Of a DNA stretch of 64,000 nucleotides, positions 42,504 to 51,745 are shown one piece after another. The notes under the pieces are model-generated. The model had not been told where the DNA came from, did no database searches, and saw only the letters and a program-made list of their open reading frames with translations. This DNA is from Candidatus Obscuribacter phosphatis (GTDB lineage: Bacteria; Cyanobacteriota; Vampirovibrionia; Obscuribacterales; Obscuribacteraceae). How positions within the stretch are numbered: position 1 is the stretch's first letter; each line of letters starts with the position of its first letter. Location of the stretch: contig MOYA01000003.1 of the NCBI GenBank assembly GCA_001899315.1, positions 594,583 to 658,582 of the forward strand. The letters run 5' to 3'. A program made the position numbers and the translations under genes.

Positions 42504-44651
42504 TTAAGAGTCAGACTTAAGTAGATCGCCGTATTGCAAATAAATCTTGCCTCGGTTGCGCGCCTCATCCAGAGTCAGCTCGCAAGCGCCCAAAAGCGAA
42601 TTGAGATTGGTAAAGTCGTCAGGAATGGAAGCAGAAGCGAAAGTAAGCGAAAGCTTGCGTCCTTCCATACCGGCCAAAGCAGTTTCGGTCAAATATTTAG
42701 TGATTTTTTTGACAAAGACTTTGACGCCGGCAGGACCGGTATCGGGCAACATAATGGCGAAGTCATAGGCTTCATAATGTCCAACCACATCGGTATGCCT
42801 TTTCTTGGCGGTAATCCGCCTGGCGGCATCGGCGACCGCCGCACCGGGCAAGACCCGGCGCTTGACACCACCCTCGGTGACAACTTCGTCGCGCATCTCA
42901 AAGAGAACCACCGAGAGCGTGCCGCGACTTCTGTAAATGCGGAAGAACTCTTCTTCGAGGAAATATAGAAAAGCGGGATAAATAAAGAGACCGGTATCTT
43001 CTCTTCGCAAGCTCATCATCACTGACTGAATGAGAGTGCCATCTATTTTCTTGGGCACGACGGTGAGTTGTTTCGGGGCAACCGAAGCCGGTGGATTAGA
43101 AATATCGACCAACTCGAATGAAACCATGTGATAGATCGCTTCAACCAATTTTAGTCTAGGCATCTTAGACGACTTGGCCAGGTCGGCTAAGGTCTGCCTG
43201 CCGTCCAGCTTGATATAAATACCAGCCATAACCTCAGGGTCCATCGGCGCTTCCTGAGACGCTATCTGCATGAACTGAGCCTTGGTCAAACTAGCATCGG
43301 CTCTCACAAAAGTAGAATTTGCCGACATGCCATAATCTTGCAATTCCTTGACCAGATGCGCCATCTGACGATGATTAGCAAGCAAAACTTCAGCCGGGGT
43401 TTCAACCGTACGCTTCATGCCAACGGTTGATATACCAGTCGAAAGAGAGAATGAGCCATCGCCCAAGAGTAAAATCTCAGTAAGCGCCTCATCGCCGGTC
43501 AATTCTCCAAGCATAGCTTGCAAGACTTCGCCCTGGTTCAAATAAAGCACCGCCGCCGCGTCTTTAGTATCGACTCGTAGCCTGCCGCTTACTTTGGCAC
43601 CCTTATATTGCTTGAGCAGCTTGATCAAAGAAATACTCTTCAAATCACCTTGTTCAGGCACAGCCGGTCTATCTTCGATTGGTCGATCTTGAGAAGAAGC
43701 AGGGCGCTGCCCGGTCTGGTTGCCCGGTTGCGCCTGGGGAGAAGGCTGTGGTCTAGATACGGCATTCTGTGGGGTGACCTGGCGAAAAGCTTCCTGCCCA
43801 GGGTTGGGGTTTGGCGATTGAGCCTGATTCGCATTGGGGACGGCTCCCGCGTTAGAGCCAGGCACAGAGCCAGCGCCGGAACCATAACCAGCATTAGAAC
43901 TAGAAACAGCTGAACTTTGCGACTCGACTCGCCTTGGTCTCTCGATTTCCTTGAAATAATTCGGCGGCGGAGTAGTGCCTTCTGACTGGCTCGATTTTGC
44001 GGCGGCAGCCTGACCTGACGGTGCAGACGGTATCGGCGGCGGTGCGGATGCCGGTGTTGGTGTTGGTGTCGGTGTCGGTGTTGAAGTTGGTGCTGAAACT
44101 GGTGCTGAAGTCGGCATCGGCTTGGGCGCTGGCGCCGGTCGAGAAACTGGCTCAGGGTCTGGTATTGGTCTAAACTCAGCTGTAACCGGTCGCTCTACCG
44201 AACGAGAAGGTCTGGCAGGCTCAATGGTAACCGGCTTCTCAGTGTTCTGCGCCGACTGGCTCTGCGCCGACTGGCTCTGCGCCTGCAATTTATCTAAAGC
44301 AGTATTGCGCGCCTCTCTGGTCCGGTTCAATCTTGAAGCATCATCTGGACGCATAGCAGCCGATGAAGCCCCTTGCACAGCATTCAAGACCTGGTTGTAG
44401 ACCATCAAAATGTCATGCCCGACACATTGGCATAGTTCTATCTTGCGCCCGGCTTTCTCGCAGTAGAGCTGCCAAATCAGCTTTCGCTCCTTGAGAGTGC
44501 TCACTACTTCGAGCGTAATCAGCAAATTATCGGCATTGCGCCAACTGGCATACTGCTTCTCGCCACCCTTTTGGACAGCCTTTGAAAGCATCTGGTGCAA
44601 GACCGGGATATCCGGCGCATTGCGAAGTTGCATGCCGCCTTTTTTGATCAT
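42504..44651 (-). CDS. DUF4388 (PATAN) protein with degenerate GGDEF-like domain
   Basis: 715 aa, no signal peptide. The N-terminal 120 residues are helical (ASWRNADNLLITLEVVSTLKE). A long disordered middle (about 120-345) is rich in Pro, Ser and Gln and includes a run of Thr-Pro dipeptides. A DUF4388 domain follows (about 350-480; ISLIKLLKQYKGAKVSGRLRV, LNQGEVLQAMLGELTGDEAL read in pieces), a domain common in two-component and motility regulators. The C-terminus (about 540-715) resembles a diguanylate cyclase fold, but the GGDEF loop reads HYEAYDFAIMLPDT, so cyclase activity is unlikely. Probably a cytoplasmic signalling scaffold. Confidence 0.75.
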   Translation of the reverse strand: MIKKGGMQLRNAPDIPVLHQMLSKAVQKGGEKQYASWRNADNLLITLEVVSTLKERKLIWQLYCEKAGRKIELCQCVGHDILMVYNQVLNAVQGASSAAMRPDDASRLNRTREARNTALDKLQAQSQSAQSQSAQNTEKPVTIEPARPSRSVERPVTAEFRPIPDPEPVSRPAPAPKPMPTSAPVSAPTSTPTPTPTPTPASAPPPIPSAPSGQAAAAKSSQSEGTTPPPNYFKEIERPRRVESQSSAVSSSNAGYGSGAGSVPGSNAGAVPNANQAQSPNPNPGQEAFRQVTPQNAVSRPQPSPQAQPGNQTGQRPASSQDRPIEDRPAVPEQGDLKSISLIKLLKQYKGAKVSGRLRVDTKDAAAVLYLNQGEVLQAMLGELTGDEALTEILLLGDGSFSLSTGISTVGMKRTVETPAEVLLANHRQMAHLVKELQDYGMSANSTFVRADASLTKAQFMQIASQEAPMDPEVMAGIYIKLDGRQTLADLAKSSKMPRLKLVEAIYHMVSFELVDISNPPASVAPKQLTVVPKKIDGTLIQSVMMSLRREDTGLFIYPAFLYFLEEEFFRIYRSRGTLSVVLFEMRDEVVTEGGVKRRVLPGAAVADAARRITAKKRHTDVVGHYEAYDFAIMLPDTGPAGVKVFVKKITKYLTETALAGMEGRKLSLTFASASIPDDFTNLNSLLGACELTLDEARNRGKIYLQYGDLLKSDS

Positions 44652-44655
44652 AGCC

Positions 44656-45264
44656 CTATTCCGACTTTTCTAGAATGGTGCAAGCTACTTGCACTGTGCC
44701 CGCCCTCAGCATGCCTAATTGGCTTGCCGCCGCATGCGATAGGTCGATTACTTTAGATGGGGTAAAGGGTCCCCGGTCATTAATCACTACAACACAACTG
44801 GTGCCGTTCACTTTATTGGTCACCTTTACCCTGGTGCCGAAAGGCAAAGTGCGATGCGCCGCCGTCAATTTCTCCCGGTGCAAAACATGACCAGAGGCGG
44901 TTCTTTTGCCGTAAAAGCTATGATGATAATAGTCGGCCCAGCCTATAAAATGCGGCTTTTCGCAGGCTTTGGCAGCTGACTGACCTTTTGCTGTCGGAAG
45001 AGATGTCTTGCTCTCTTTTGCAGCTGCCGACTTCTCCGAAAGAGCTGATTTAGCAGCAGAGTCCGAAATATCAATGAGATTAATGGCTCCGGCTTCTCTA
45101 AACGAGAAATGCTCCGGTCCAATGGCTTCGGCAAACTCTTCGGCCGTAGCCTCAATCTGCTCAATTTGGGCTTGAGCCGGAGCCGCGAAAGAGAAGCTCA
45201 AGCCCAAAAGAACGGCTGAGAGCCCAAGCTGCATATTCAAGCTAGGGAAACAAGGTCTTGACAA
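44656..45264 (-). CDS. RlpA-like double-psi beta-barrel protein
   Basis: About 202 aa. I place the start at a TTG (45264) because AGGAGGAG lies just ahead and the resulting N-terminus (MSRPCFPSLN then QLGLSAVLLGLSFSFAAPAQA) is a proper signal peptide with a basic residue; the first in-frame ATG (45234) lacks both. After a variable Ala/Ser/Lys region the RlpA core covers about 110-200: GWADYYHHSFYGKRTASGH, LPFGTRVKVTN and VVVINDRGPFTPSKVIDLS, with the Asp of the catalytic site. RlpA proteins are septal lytic transglycosylases acting on denuded peptidoglycan. No SPOR domain is present. Confidence 0.88.
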   Translation of the reverse strand: MSRPCFPSLNMQLGLSAVLLGLSFSFAAPAQAQIEQIEATAEEFAEAIGPEHFSFREAGAINLIDISDSAAKSALSEKSAAAKESKTSLPTAKGQSAAKACEKPHFIGWADYYHHSFYGKRTASGHVLHREKLTAAHRTLPFGTRVKVTNKVNGTSCVVVINDRGPFTPSKVIDLSHAAASQLGMLRAGTVQVACTILEKSE

Positions 45265-45304
45265 GACTCCTCCTGCTTTGCTCCCTAATACTACCTCAGA
45301 TTGG

Positions 45305-46006
45305 TCAGAAGATAGGTCTGAGCATAACTCCGGCAGGGTTAGATAGAGCCAAGCCAAGCTCAAACTCTTGGGGCTGAAAAAAGTGCCAAAAGTCTACTGG
45401 GCTTGGCATTGCCAATGTTTTCCCGGCCAGCCGAGCTAAAGTCAGGTGCGGAAAGTAATCTTCAGCCTGGGTAAGCGGCTTATAGCCCAACTGTTTGAGC
45501 TTCTCAAAGTAAGTCTGCTGTAATTCAAGCAGGGCAGGGTCAAAGGCGACCGCCAAACCGACTGTAAAGCTAGCCGCGTTAGAGACAGGCGCTTTAGATT
45601 CAACCGTTTTACTGACTCTTTCAGCCTTGGCAGGGGCAGTAAGGGAAGCGTTCCGCCCCGTCCCCGCTCGCAAATAAAAATGGTCAAATTTAAGCTGAAT
45701 AATTCTTTTCTTGTCTGTCCCCAAAAACTCTGAAAGCTCACTAGACGGGCAGCCTTCTAGAAACTTTGAAATCGGAGGCCCCTGGAACTGACAGATTGTC
45801 ACATGAGGCAAACAATTCTCGCCAAGCAAATAGTCAGTGAAATGGTCGGCAAAGTAATGACCGGCAAACTCAGTCACTAAATCGGCAAAATCAGCCTGGC
45901 AGGGAGTAAGCACTAAATTAAAGTGAGACGGTTGCAGATCAATCAAGAAAATTGCCTTTGTCTTGAGGTTTTGTAGCTTTTCAGTAACTTCCCTATGGTA
46001 TTTCAA
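45305..46006 (-). CDS. 2H phosphoesterase (2'-5' RNA ligase-like)
   Basis: About 233 aa if it starts at the TTG at 46006; the frame stays open far upstream, but that part is antisense to the lipoprotein gene and low-complexity, so it is not counted. The two His-x-Thr motifs of the 2H superfamily are PHVTIC and PHLTLA. The fold is typical of ThpR/LigT-type enzymes, which cleave or ligate 2'-5' RNA bonds or open cyclic phosphodiesters. Between the halves is an insert of about 60 residues (TDKKRIIQLKFDHFYLRAG and a Lys/Ala/Val-rich stretch). No ATG or clear ribosome site is available, so the start is uncertain. Confidence 0.72.
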   Translation of the reverse strand: MKYHREVTEKLQNLKTKAIFLIDLQPSHFNLVLTPCQADFADLVTEFAGHYFADHFTDYLLGENCLPHVTICQFQGPPISKFLEGCPSSELSEFLGTDKKRIIQLKFDHFYLRAGTGRNASLTAPAKAERVSKTVESKAPVSNAASFTVGLAVAFDPALLELQQTYFEKLKQLGYKPLTQAEDYFPHLTLARLAGKTLAMPSPVDFWHFFQPQEFELGLALSNPAGVMLRPIF

Positions 46007-46058
46007 AATAGTGCAATAGAAAATGTGGACACTTCTGAACTTAACGGCCGAGATTACT

Positions 46059-47042
46059 ATGACCGCAAACACCAAAACCAAGATCTTCAGACTATCAGTC
46101 TTTTCACTGGCGGCAGCCTCACTTATCGCTTGCAGCAAAAGCAACGGCGAAACAAAAGAAGGCCATATATTGAGCGCCAGCGCTCCGGCGCAGGGCGTCC
46201 AGAGCAGCGCCGAACCGGACCACAGCGACCCCCAGCCCAATAGTGGAAATCCCGAGCCCTTTGCGGTAAATCCTGAGCCCGCTGGAATAATGGGCGAACC
46301 AGGCTGTTCTACAGGAGCCGAACCCGGGGCGGCAGGTTCAAGTCCTGGCTGGGCCGGTCCCGATAGCGGCACTCCGCCGCCGATATCGTCTCCGCCTGCT
46401 TCTTCTGTGCCCGGTGCAGCAGGCACAGGACCAGATACACCTGTTTCATCAGACGGTACTGGTCCATCAGGAGGAACTGTTTCATCAGGAGGAACAGTAT
46501 CTTCGGGCGATACGGTTGTATCAGTGGAGAATACCGGTCCCCAGCATGAATGGACAAGAGAAGAAATGCTCTTGGCCAGGCCCATGCCTATGTCGAAAGA
46601 AGAGCGAGACTTTGCCTTCAGTCATAAAGCGCCTGAGACCATTAGAAGCTGGACCCTCGGAGAGTTTCAAGCCTATACAAAAAATCCGCTTGGAGCCAGA
46701 GACATGATCGCAGAAGGCACAAGATGGATTTCACTTAGACGCTCTCTTGCGGGTCAATTGCAGTTCAGCAAAGAGTTTCTCGGTCGCAAGAAAATCAACC
46801 CACCACCTCGCCCCAAACGCATCACCAATGCCGACGGCTCACAAAGTCCCGACCCTGAGTTTCTTACCGACAACTCAGTCTTTGCACCAGCTCGCAGTGC
46901 TGAAACCTTCGAAAAACTGAAAACTTGCCGCCAGGATATCTCTGACTTGTGTAAAGAACTAGACCAGATACAGAACCAGGCCGCTAAGAAAGGACGTTTA
47001 CAAGCACTTGAAAATGCAATATCAAATATCGAATGGGAATAA
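46059..47042 (+). CDS. putative lipoprotein with Pro/Gly/Ser-rich stalk
   Basis: 327 aa. The signal peptide ends in a lipobox LIAC (KIFRLSVFSLAAASLIAC, Cys about 25), predicting lipid attachment. The next 130 residues are a low-complexity stalk of Pro, Gly, Ser and Glu with SSGGTVSSGGTVSSGDTV repeats. The C-terminal part (about 160-327) is charged and helical (REEMLLARPMPMSKEERDF, FEKLKTCRQDISDLCKELDQIQ) with two Cys. Start at 46059 chosen because it gives the cleanest signal peptide; an ATG 36 bp upstream is possible. Function unknown. The kinase gene follows after 38 bp in the same direction. Confidence 0.8.
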   Translation: MTANTKTKIFRLSVFSLAAASLIACSKSNGETKEGHILSASAPAQGVQSSAEPDHSDPQPNSGNPEPFAVNPEPAGIMGEPGCSTGAEPGAAGSSPGWAGPDSGTPPPISSPPASSVPGAAGTGPDTPVSSDGTGPSGGTVSSGGTVSSGDTVVSVENTGPQHEWTREEMLLARPMPMSKEERDFAFSHKAPETIRSWTLGEFQAYTKNPLGARDMIAEGTRWISLRRSLAGQLQFSKEFLGRKKINPPPRPKRITNADGSQSPDPEFLTDNSVFAPARSAETFEKLKTCRQDISDLCKELDQIQNQAAKKGRLQALENAISNIEWE

Positions 47043-47080
47043 TAGATAAGTAATAGCTCGAATAAGGCACACTGATAAAA

Positions 47081-49249
47081 ATGTCTACAGGCTCACAAGA
47101 AGCAGCCCGCACCAGCGGCGGACAAGGAGAATTCGGACCTGGTGCCTTGATTGGGGGCTCTTACCGCCTGATCAACTTTATCGGTGCCGGCGCCATGGGC
47201 GACGTCTACAAAGCTAGACACGAGATGATGCCCCGTGAATACGCCCTCAAGATTCTCAACGAAAATCAGGTCACCGAAAATGCTTGGCGCCGCTTTCAAC
47301 TAGAGGCGCAGGCTATCGCCAAACTGAATCACAAGAGCATAGTATCGATTCACAACTTTGGCATTCACAACGGTAACAAGCCCTTTTATGTGATGGAACT
47401 GCTCGAAGGCGAATCGCTTTTCGACAGACTGAACCGCTGCGAGTTTCTCACAGTGGCAGAGGCTTTGCCAATCTTTATCGAGCTTTGCGATGCCTTCGGC
47501 TATGCCCACAAACAAGGCATTATTCACCGCGATATCAAGCCACAAAACATTATCTTGCTCAACAAGCCAGAACTGGGCAGTGCCATCAGAATAGTAGATT
47601 TTGGCATTGCCAAACTAACCCAAACCACCGATCCCCAAAATCAAAATCTAACCCGCATGGGTGAAGTATTTGGATCGCCTTTCTACATGAGCCCTGAACA
47701 GACCATGGGTCAGAGGGTCGATAGTCGTTCCGACATTTATTCACTTGGCTGCACTCTATACGAAACCCTTGTCTCTATGCCGCCTTTGAGAGGTCGCAAT
47801 TCAACCGAGACCATGATCTTGCATCAGACCAAGATACCGCCCATGCTAAAAGAAGCATCCGACGCCCAAACCTTTTCAGACGGCATCGAATATCTGGTGG
47901 CAAAAATGCTAGCCAAGGCCCCTGCTGATCGTTATCAAACTATGGAAGCAGTGAAGCATGATCTCGAACTTTTGCAGCAGGGCAAAGACCTAAACACTGT
48001 CAGTTATTATGCCGCGCCCTCGCCGCGGCGCAGCACTCAAAAAATAGAAGCACACGTGGAAGAACGCGGTGGCTTGCGCGAAGAACTGAGCGAGTCGAGT
48101 CAGTACACTGTGCCGCCGAGTACAAGTAAGAATATTGCGCCTTTTATCGCTGGTGTAATTTTCATTCTTGTTGTTGGAGGCGGAGCAGGAGTCTTTGTAT
48201 TTCAAAACAGCAGTAAGGAAAGCAAAACTTTAAGAGCCGATGTAACTAGACAACCGGAAACCAAAGGCAGTACTGATGCGGGCATCGCAGAAGTTGATGG
48301 CAACGGAAAAATTGAAGATGCGTTTGGTTCAGACAAAGCCGCATTTATCGATACCTCAGATCCTAACTGCTATCTAAATAAACCATATAAGTACTCGAGG
48401 CTAAATAAGCTCCCCGGCAAGCCTCCTACCGTCGACTTTAACTTTCCAAAAGAAATTGAACTGGGAACTATCTACGGCAAGCAACAAAGCCAAGGGGCTG
48501 AAGGAGTTATTCCCTATATAGCTAAAGGGAAAGTAAGTATTCCAAAGGATTCATTTCGATACTTGGCCCCAAGTCCTAGTCTTCTCAAGTACACGGGTTA
48601 TCTGCAGGGGTTCCAAAAAGGAGATCTAATTGGCATTTCCCTCATCGACAAGCAAATAGATTCAGAGAGCATAAAAAAGTTATCTGTAGTGCCAGGAATC
48701 AAAAATATCTACTTATACGAATATGACGAAATACCTGGAAACACTCTAAAAAATCTTAGGCATCTGAAAAATCTAGAGGTTATTGATATTTTCCAATCTG
48801 CCTTCGATTTCTCAGGATTTGACAAAGCGAGTGTCCCACTTAGTTTGCAAGCTATAAGAATTAACTCCATAAGCAGAGAATTCAACATTAATCTGAAAGA
48901 CCTTCAAGATTATCCAATCACCGAATTAACTTTGAACTTTCATACCAGTCCTCAACAGATTGAAGATATACGCTATCTGAAGTCGCTTACGACCTTGCGA
49001 ATTGGCGGGAAAAGTCGCCCTATTGGAGAAAAAGAGCTTGATGCGATATGCAGTTTGCAAAAACTCGAAAGACTGGAACTCTGGGACTGCACTCTCCCAG
49101 AAGATGCCGAAATGAAACTATTCATGCTAAAGAAACTGAGGTCCCTAGTTTTGCCCTTCAATAAAGAAGGCAGCCTGACCAAGAAGAGACTAGAAGCTAA
49201 AAATTTCAATGCAAGAATTTTTCATCCGCATGACCCAAAATCAGAGTAA
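47081..49249 (+). CDS. Ser/Thr kinase with membrane helix and LRR-like tail
   Basis: 722 aa. Kinase domain about 25-295: glycine loop IGAGAMGDVYK, ALKILN, HRDIKPQNIILL, RIVDFGIAKL and GSPFYMSPEQT, complete. A linker of about 50 residues precedes one membrane helix (about 348-370; FIAGVIFILVVGGGAGVFVF). The external part (about 375-722) has Leu-rich segments with Asn (LKNLRHLKNLEVIDIFQSAF, LKSLTTLRIGGK, LQKLERLELWDCTL read in pieces), LRR-like. The external half is more AT-rich and uses different codons from the kinase half, hinting at a mosaic gene. Third member of the receptor kinase family in this window; likely cotranscribed with the lipoprotein. Confidence 0.92.
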   Translation: MSTGSQEAARTSGGQGEFGPGALIGGSYRLINFIGAGAMGDVYKARHEMMPREYALKILNENQVTENAWRRFQLEAQAIAKLNHKSIVSIHNFGIHNGNKPFYVMELLEGESLFDRLNRCEFLTVAEALPIFIELCDAFGYAHKQGIIHRDIKPQNIILLNKPELGSAIRIVDFGIAKLTQTTDPQNQNLTRMGEVFGSPFYMSPEQTMGQRVDSRSDIYSLGCTLYETLVSMPPLRGRNSTETMILHQTKIPPMLKEASDAQTFSDGIEYLVAKMLAKAPADRYQTMEAVKHDLELLQQGKDLNTVSYYAAPSPRRSTQKIEAHVEERGGLREELSESSQYTVPPSTSKNIAPFIAGVIFILVVGGGAGVFVFQNSSKESKTLRADVTRQPETKGSTDAGIAEVDGNGKIEDAFGSDKAAFIDTSDPNCYLNKPYKYSRLNKLPGKPPTVDFNFPKEIELGTIYGKQQSQGAEGVIPYIAKGKVSIPKDSFRYLAPSPSLLKYTGYLQGFQKGDLIGISLIDKQIDSESIKKLSVVPGIKNIYLYEYDEIPGNTLKNLRHLKNLEVIDIFQSAFDFSGFDKASVPLSLQAIRINSISREFNINLKDLQDYPITELTLNFHTSPQQIEDIRYLKSLTTLRIGGKSRPIGEKELDAICSLQKLERLELWDCTLPEDAEMKLFMLKKLRSLVLPFNKEGSLTKKRLEAKNFNARIFHPHDPKSE

Positions 49250-49395
49250 CAACGAGGGAGGGAATGATTGCCTCTAAACCAGAAACAAACCTTCAACTCC
49301 TCAACCTGACAACCCCAAAACCACACAGACTAATCTATGATCTCCTCTCAGCCTGTATTCACACTTTAGAATTTACATCTTAGAGAGGACGCAAC

Positions 49396-49791
49396 ATGGT
49401 AACTCTGGAAGACGCCCGCCGCATTATTGCCGCCGCCGAAAAGAAAGCTGCCGAAATCGGTCAACCAATGAATATCGCCGTGGCTGACTGCGGCGGCAAC
49501 CTGGTCGCCCATGTGCGCATGGACGGAGCATGGCTTGGCAGCATCGATATCTCAATTAAGAAAGCCTATACGTCGAGAGCCTTCGACATCTCCACCAAAG
49601 ATCTAGCTGCCCATAGCCAATCGGGTGGACAATTCTTTGGCATCAACGCCTCAAATGACGGCAAGATCATGATTTTTGCCGGCGGAGTGCCGCTCAAAAA
49701 AGATGGCAAAGTAGTCGGCGCTGTGGGTGTTTCAGGTGGAAGCGGCGACCAAGACCACGCCGTAGCAGAAGCCGGCGCAGCCGCCTACTAA
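49396..49791 (+). CDS. GlcG/HbpS-like (DUF336) protein
   Basis: 131 aa with AGAGAGGA ahead of the ATG. Whole-length match to the GlcG/HbpS family: VTLEDARRIIAAAEKKAAEIG at the start, NIAVADCGGNLVAHVRMDGAWLG, the KAYTSRAF helix, and the glycine-rich GAVGVSGGSGDQDHAVAEAG near the end (read in pieces). Members bind haem or act in small-molecule pathways such as glycolate or diol use; here its position immediately ahead of the amidotransferase gene (4 bp gap) suggests a role in the same pathway. No signal peptide. Confidence 0.9.
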   Translation: MVTLEDARRIIAAAEKKAAEIGQPMNIAVADCGGNLVAHVRMDGAWLGSIDISIKKAYTSRAFDISTKDLAAHSQSGGQFFGINASNDGKIMIFAGGVPLKKDGKVVGAVGVSGGSGDQDHAVAEAGAAAY

Positions 49792-49795
49792 GCGC

Positions 49796-51745
49796 ATGTG
49801 CGGCATATTCGCCGTCATCGATCTCAGTCCCGAACCTGATATAGGCTCGGCTAGAGCCATACATGGCGCGGAGGTGCTTAGTGCCCTTCGCGCCATGCGC
49901 CACAGAGGACCGGATGGTCTGAAATACTGGCTTTCAGACGATGGCAAGGTAGCACTCGGTCACGCGCGGCTGGCTATAATTGCCGTAGCAGACGGCGACC
50001 AGCCCTTAAGCTCAAGCGATGACTCAATCAAACTTGTTCTCAACGGCGAACTCTACAATCATAGACAAGAATTAGCCCGGCTGAAAGCTCGCGGACACCG
50101 CCCCAAAACCAGCTCTGACAGCGAACTGGCCATCTATCACTATGTAGAATCAGGTTTGCACTTTTTCAACGAGCTGAGGGGAGAGTTTGCCGGCTGTCTC
50201 TACGACTCAAGCAAAAACAGGCTACTTGCCTTTCGTGACCGCTTTGGTATAAAGCCGCTCTGCTACACGGTCTTCAACAATAAGCTCTATATTGCCTCTG
50301 AAGCAAAAGCCCTCTTTGCCGCCGGAGTCCCTGCGGCAATCGATGAAGAGAGCGTCTTCCATACGCTCAACATGCAATATACGCTGCCGAATCGCACAAT
50401 CTTCGCCAATATCAAGCAATTAGAGCCGGGTTCGGCTCTCATGGTCGAAAACGGCACAATCAGACACTTTAGCTATTTCGACCTCAACTATCCACCGGCG
50501 CAAACACCCAAGGCTTTGACCCCAAAAGAAGAGCAAGCGCTTATCCAAGAGTTTAAAAACTTACTGGAAGAAGCAGTCAAACTGCGCCTGGAAGCCGAGT
50601 TTCCGGTTGTCTGTCATCTTTCAGGTGGTCTTGATTCGGCATCGGTATTGGCACTGGCAGCCAAACATAGCCAAGAGCCGATGAACGCCTTTACTGTTTC
50701 TTTTGCCGAAGAAGGCTATGACGAACTTGCTATAGCCAAAGAAATGGCGCAGCACTGCGGAGCCGCACTACATACGGTGCCAGTTTCGAACCTCGATCTA
50801 ATAACCAACCTAGAAGACGCCTGCTACCTATCTGAAGGACTGGCGATAAATGGACATCTCAGCGCCAAGCACTTGCTCAATAAAGCCATTCACCAGGCTG
50901 GTTTTCGCGTCTCGCTCACCGGCGAAGGCTCAGACGAAGTACTACTAGGCTATCCACATTTGCGCAGCGATTTGCTGCTTAGCAATGAGAACAATCAAGA
51001 ACAAGAGACAAAAGAAAGACTGGCAAAACTACATGCTGAAAACCCAATGTCGCAGGGCATTATGCTAGCGCAAGGAGACAGCCTTTCACTTAAGGCAATA
51101 GAGCAAGCCCTGGGCTTCCTGCCTGCTTATCTTAAGGCTAAAGGTACTATGGGTTATAAACTTCTAGCCATGGCCGAACCGACTTTTCTAGAGCAGTTCA
51201 ATAAAGCAGACGCCTATAGAGACCTGATCGAGCACGTTCCCCTGGGTCAACTGCGCGGCAAGGCGCCGCTCTATCAATCGCTCTACTTGTGGAGCAAGAC
51301 CGCACTGGCAGGCTATATTTTGCGCACCCTGGGAGACGGCGTCGAGATGGGACAATCACTCGAGGGTCGACTGCCTTTTCTAGACAACAAACTCTTCGAC
51401 TTTCTGCGCGAAGTGCCCATATCGATGAAAATCAAAGGTGAAACCGAAAAATTTATTCTCAAAGAAGCCTTGAAAAGTGAGCTTACCGAAACCATCTACA
51501 AGCGCCACAAGCATCCCTTTGTCGCCCCGCCGGTGAGCCGCTTTGCCGATCAAATGACCATGAATTTCATCAAAGAACGCATTTCAGACCATAGCTTCAA
51601 ATCGTTGAAGTTCTTTGATCAAAAGAAACTATTGCAATTGATAGCCAATCTCGACAGCCTCTCAAACGAAGAAAGAGCGGCTCAAGACCCGGTCTTCATG
51701 ATGGCGCTTTCTTATCAAGCCATCTATTCGAGGTTCAGTTTATGA
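49796..51745 (+). CDS. asparagine synthase-like glutamine amidotransferase
   Basis: 649 aa, about the AsnB length or slightly longer. Class II glutaminase domain: nucleophile Cys2 (MCGIFAVID), RHRGPDG, NGELYNH and SDSELAIYHYV. Synthetase domain: PP-loop HLSGGLDSASVLAL (about 275), the GEGSDEVLLGYPH loop, and the C-terminal LEGRLPFLDNKL. The enzyme adenylates a carboxylate and amidates it with glutamine-derived ammonia. The classical product is asparagine, but homologues in biosynthetic clusters form other amides. The next gene overlaps by 4 bp (ATGA) and encodes a methyltransferase, and an A-T-R enzyme follows, so a secondary-metabolite role is likely. Confidence 0.92.
   Translation: MCGIFAVIDLSPEPDIGSARAIHGAEVLSALRAMRHRGPDGLKYWLSDDGKVALGHARLAIIAVADGDQPLSSSDDSIKLVLNGELYNHRQELARLKARGHRPKTSSDSELAIYHYVESGLHFFNELRGEFAGCLYDSSKNRLLAFRDRFGIKPLCYTVFNNKLYIASEAKALFAAGVPAAIDEESVFHTLNMQYTLPNRTIFANIKQLEPGSALMVENGTIRHFSYFDLNYPPAQTPKALTPKEEQALIQEFKNLLEEAVKLRLEAEFPVVCHLSGGLDSASVLALAAKHSQEPMNAFTVSFAEEGYDELAIAKEMAQHCGAALHTVPVSNLDLITNLEDACYLSEGLAINGHLSAKHLLNKAIHQAGFRVSLTGEGSDEVLLGYPHLRSDLLLSNENNQEQETKERLAKLHAENPMSQGIMLAQGDSLSLKAIEQALGFLPAYLKAKGTMGYKLLAMAEPTFLEQFNKADAYRDLIEHVPLGQLRGKAPLYQSLYLWSKTALAGYILRTLGDGVEMGQSLEGRLPFLDNKLFDFLREVPISMKIKGETEKFILKEALKSELTETIYKRHKHPFVAPPVSRFADQMTMNFIKERISDHSFKSLKFFDQKKLLQLIANLDSLSNEERAAQDPVFMMALSYQAIYSRFSL

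Noticed and set aside
42269-42520. 83-codon open frame on the plus strand
   Set aside because: Lacks a ribosome site and overlaps the end of the convergent DUF4388 gene; composition is not coding-like.
46006-46585. Pro-rich N-terminal extension of the 2H phosphoesterase
   Set aside because: It is the antisense reading of the lipoprotein's repetitive stalk and contributes no domain; the gene was trimmed to the TTG at 46006.
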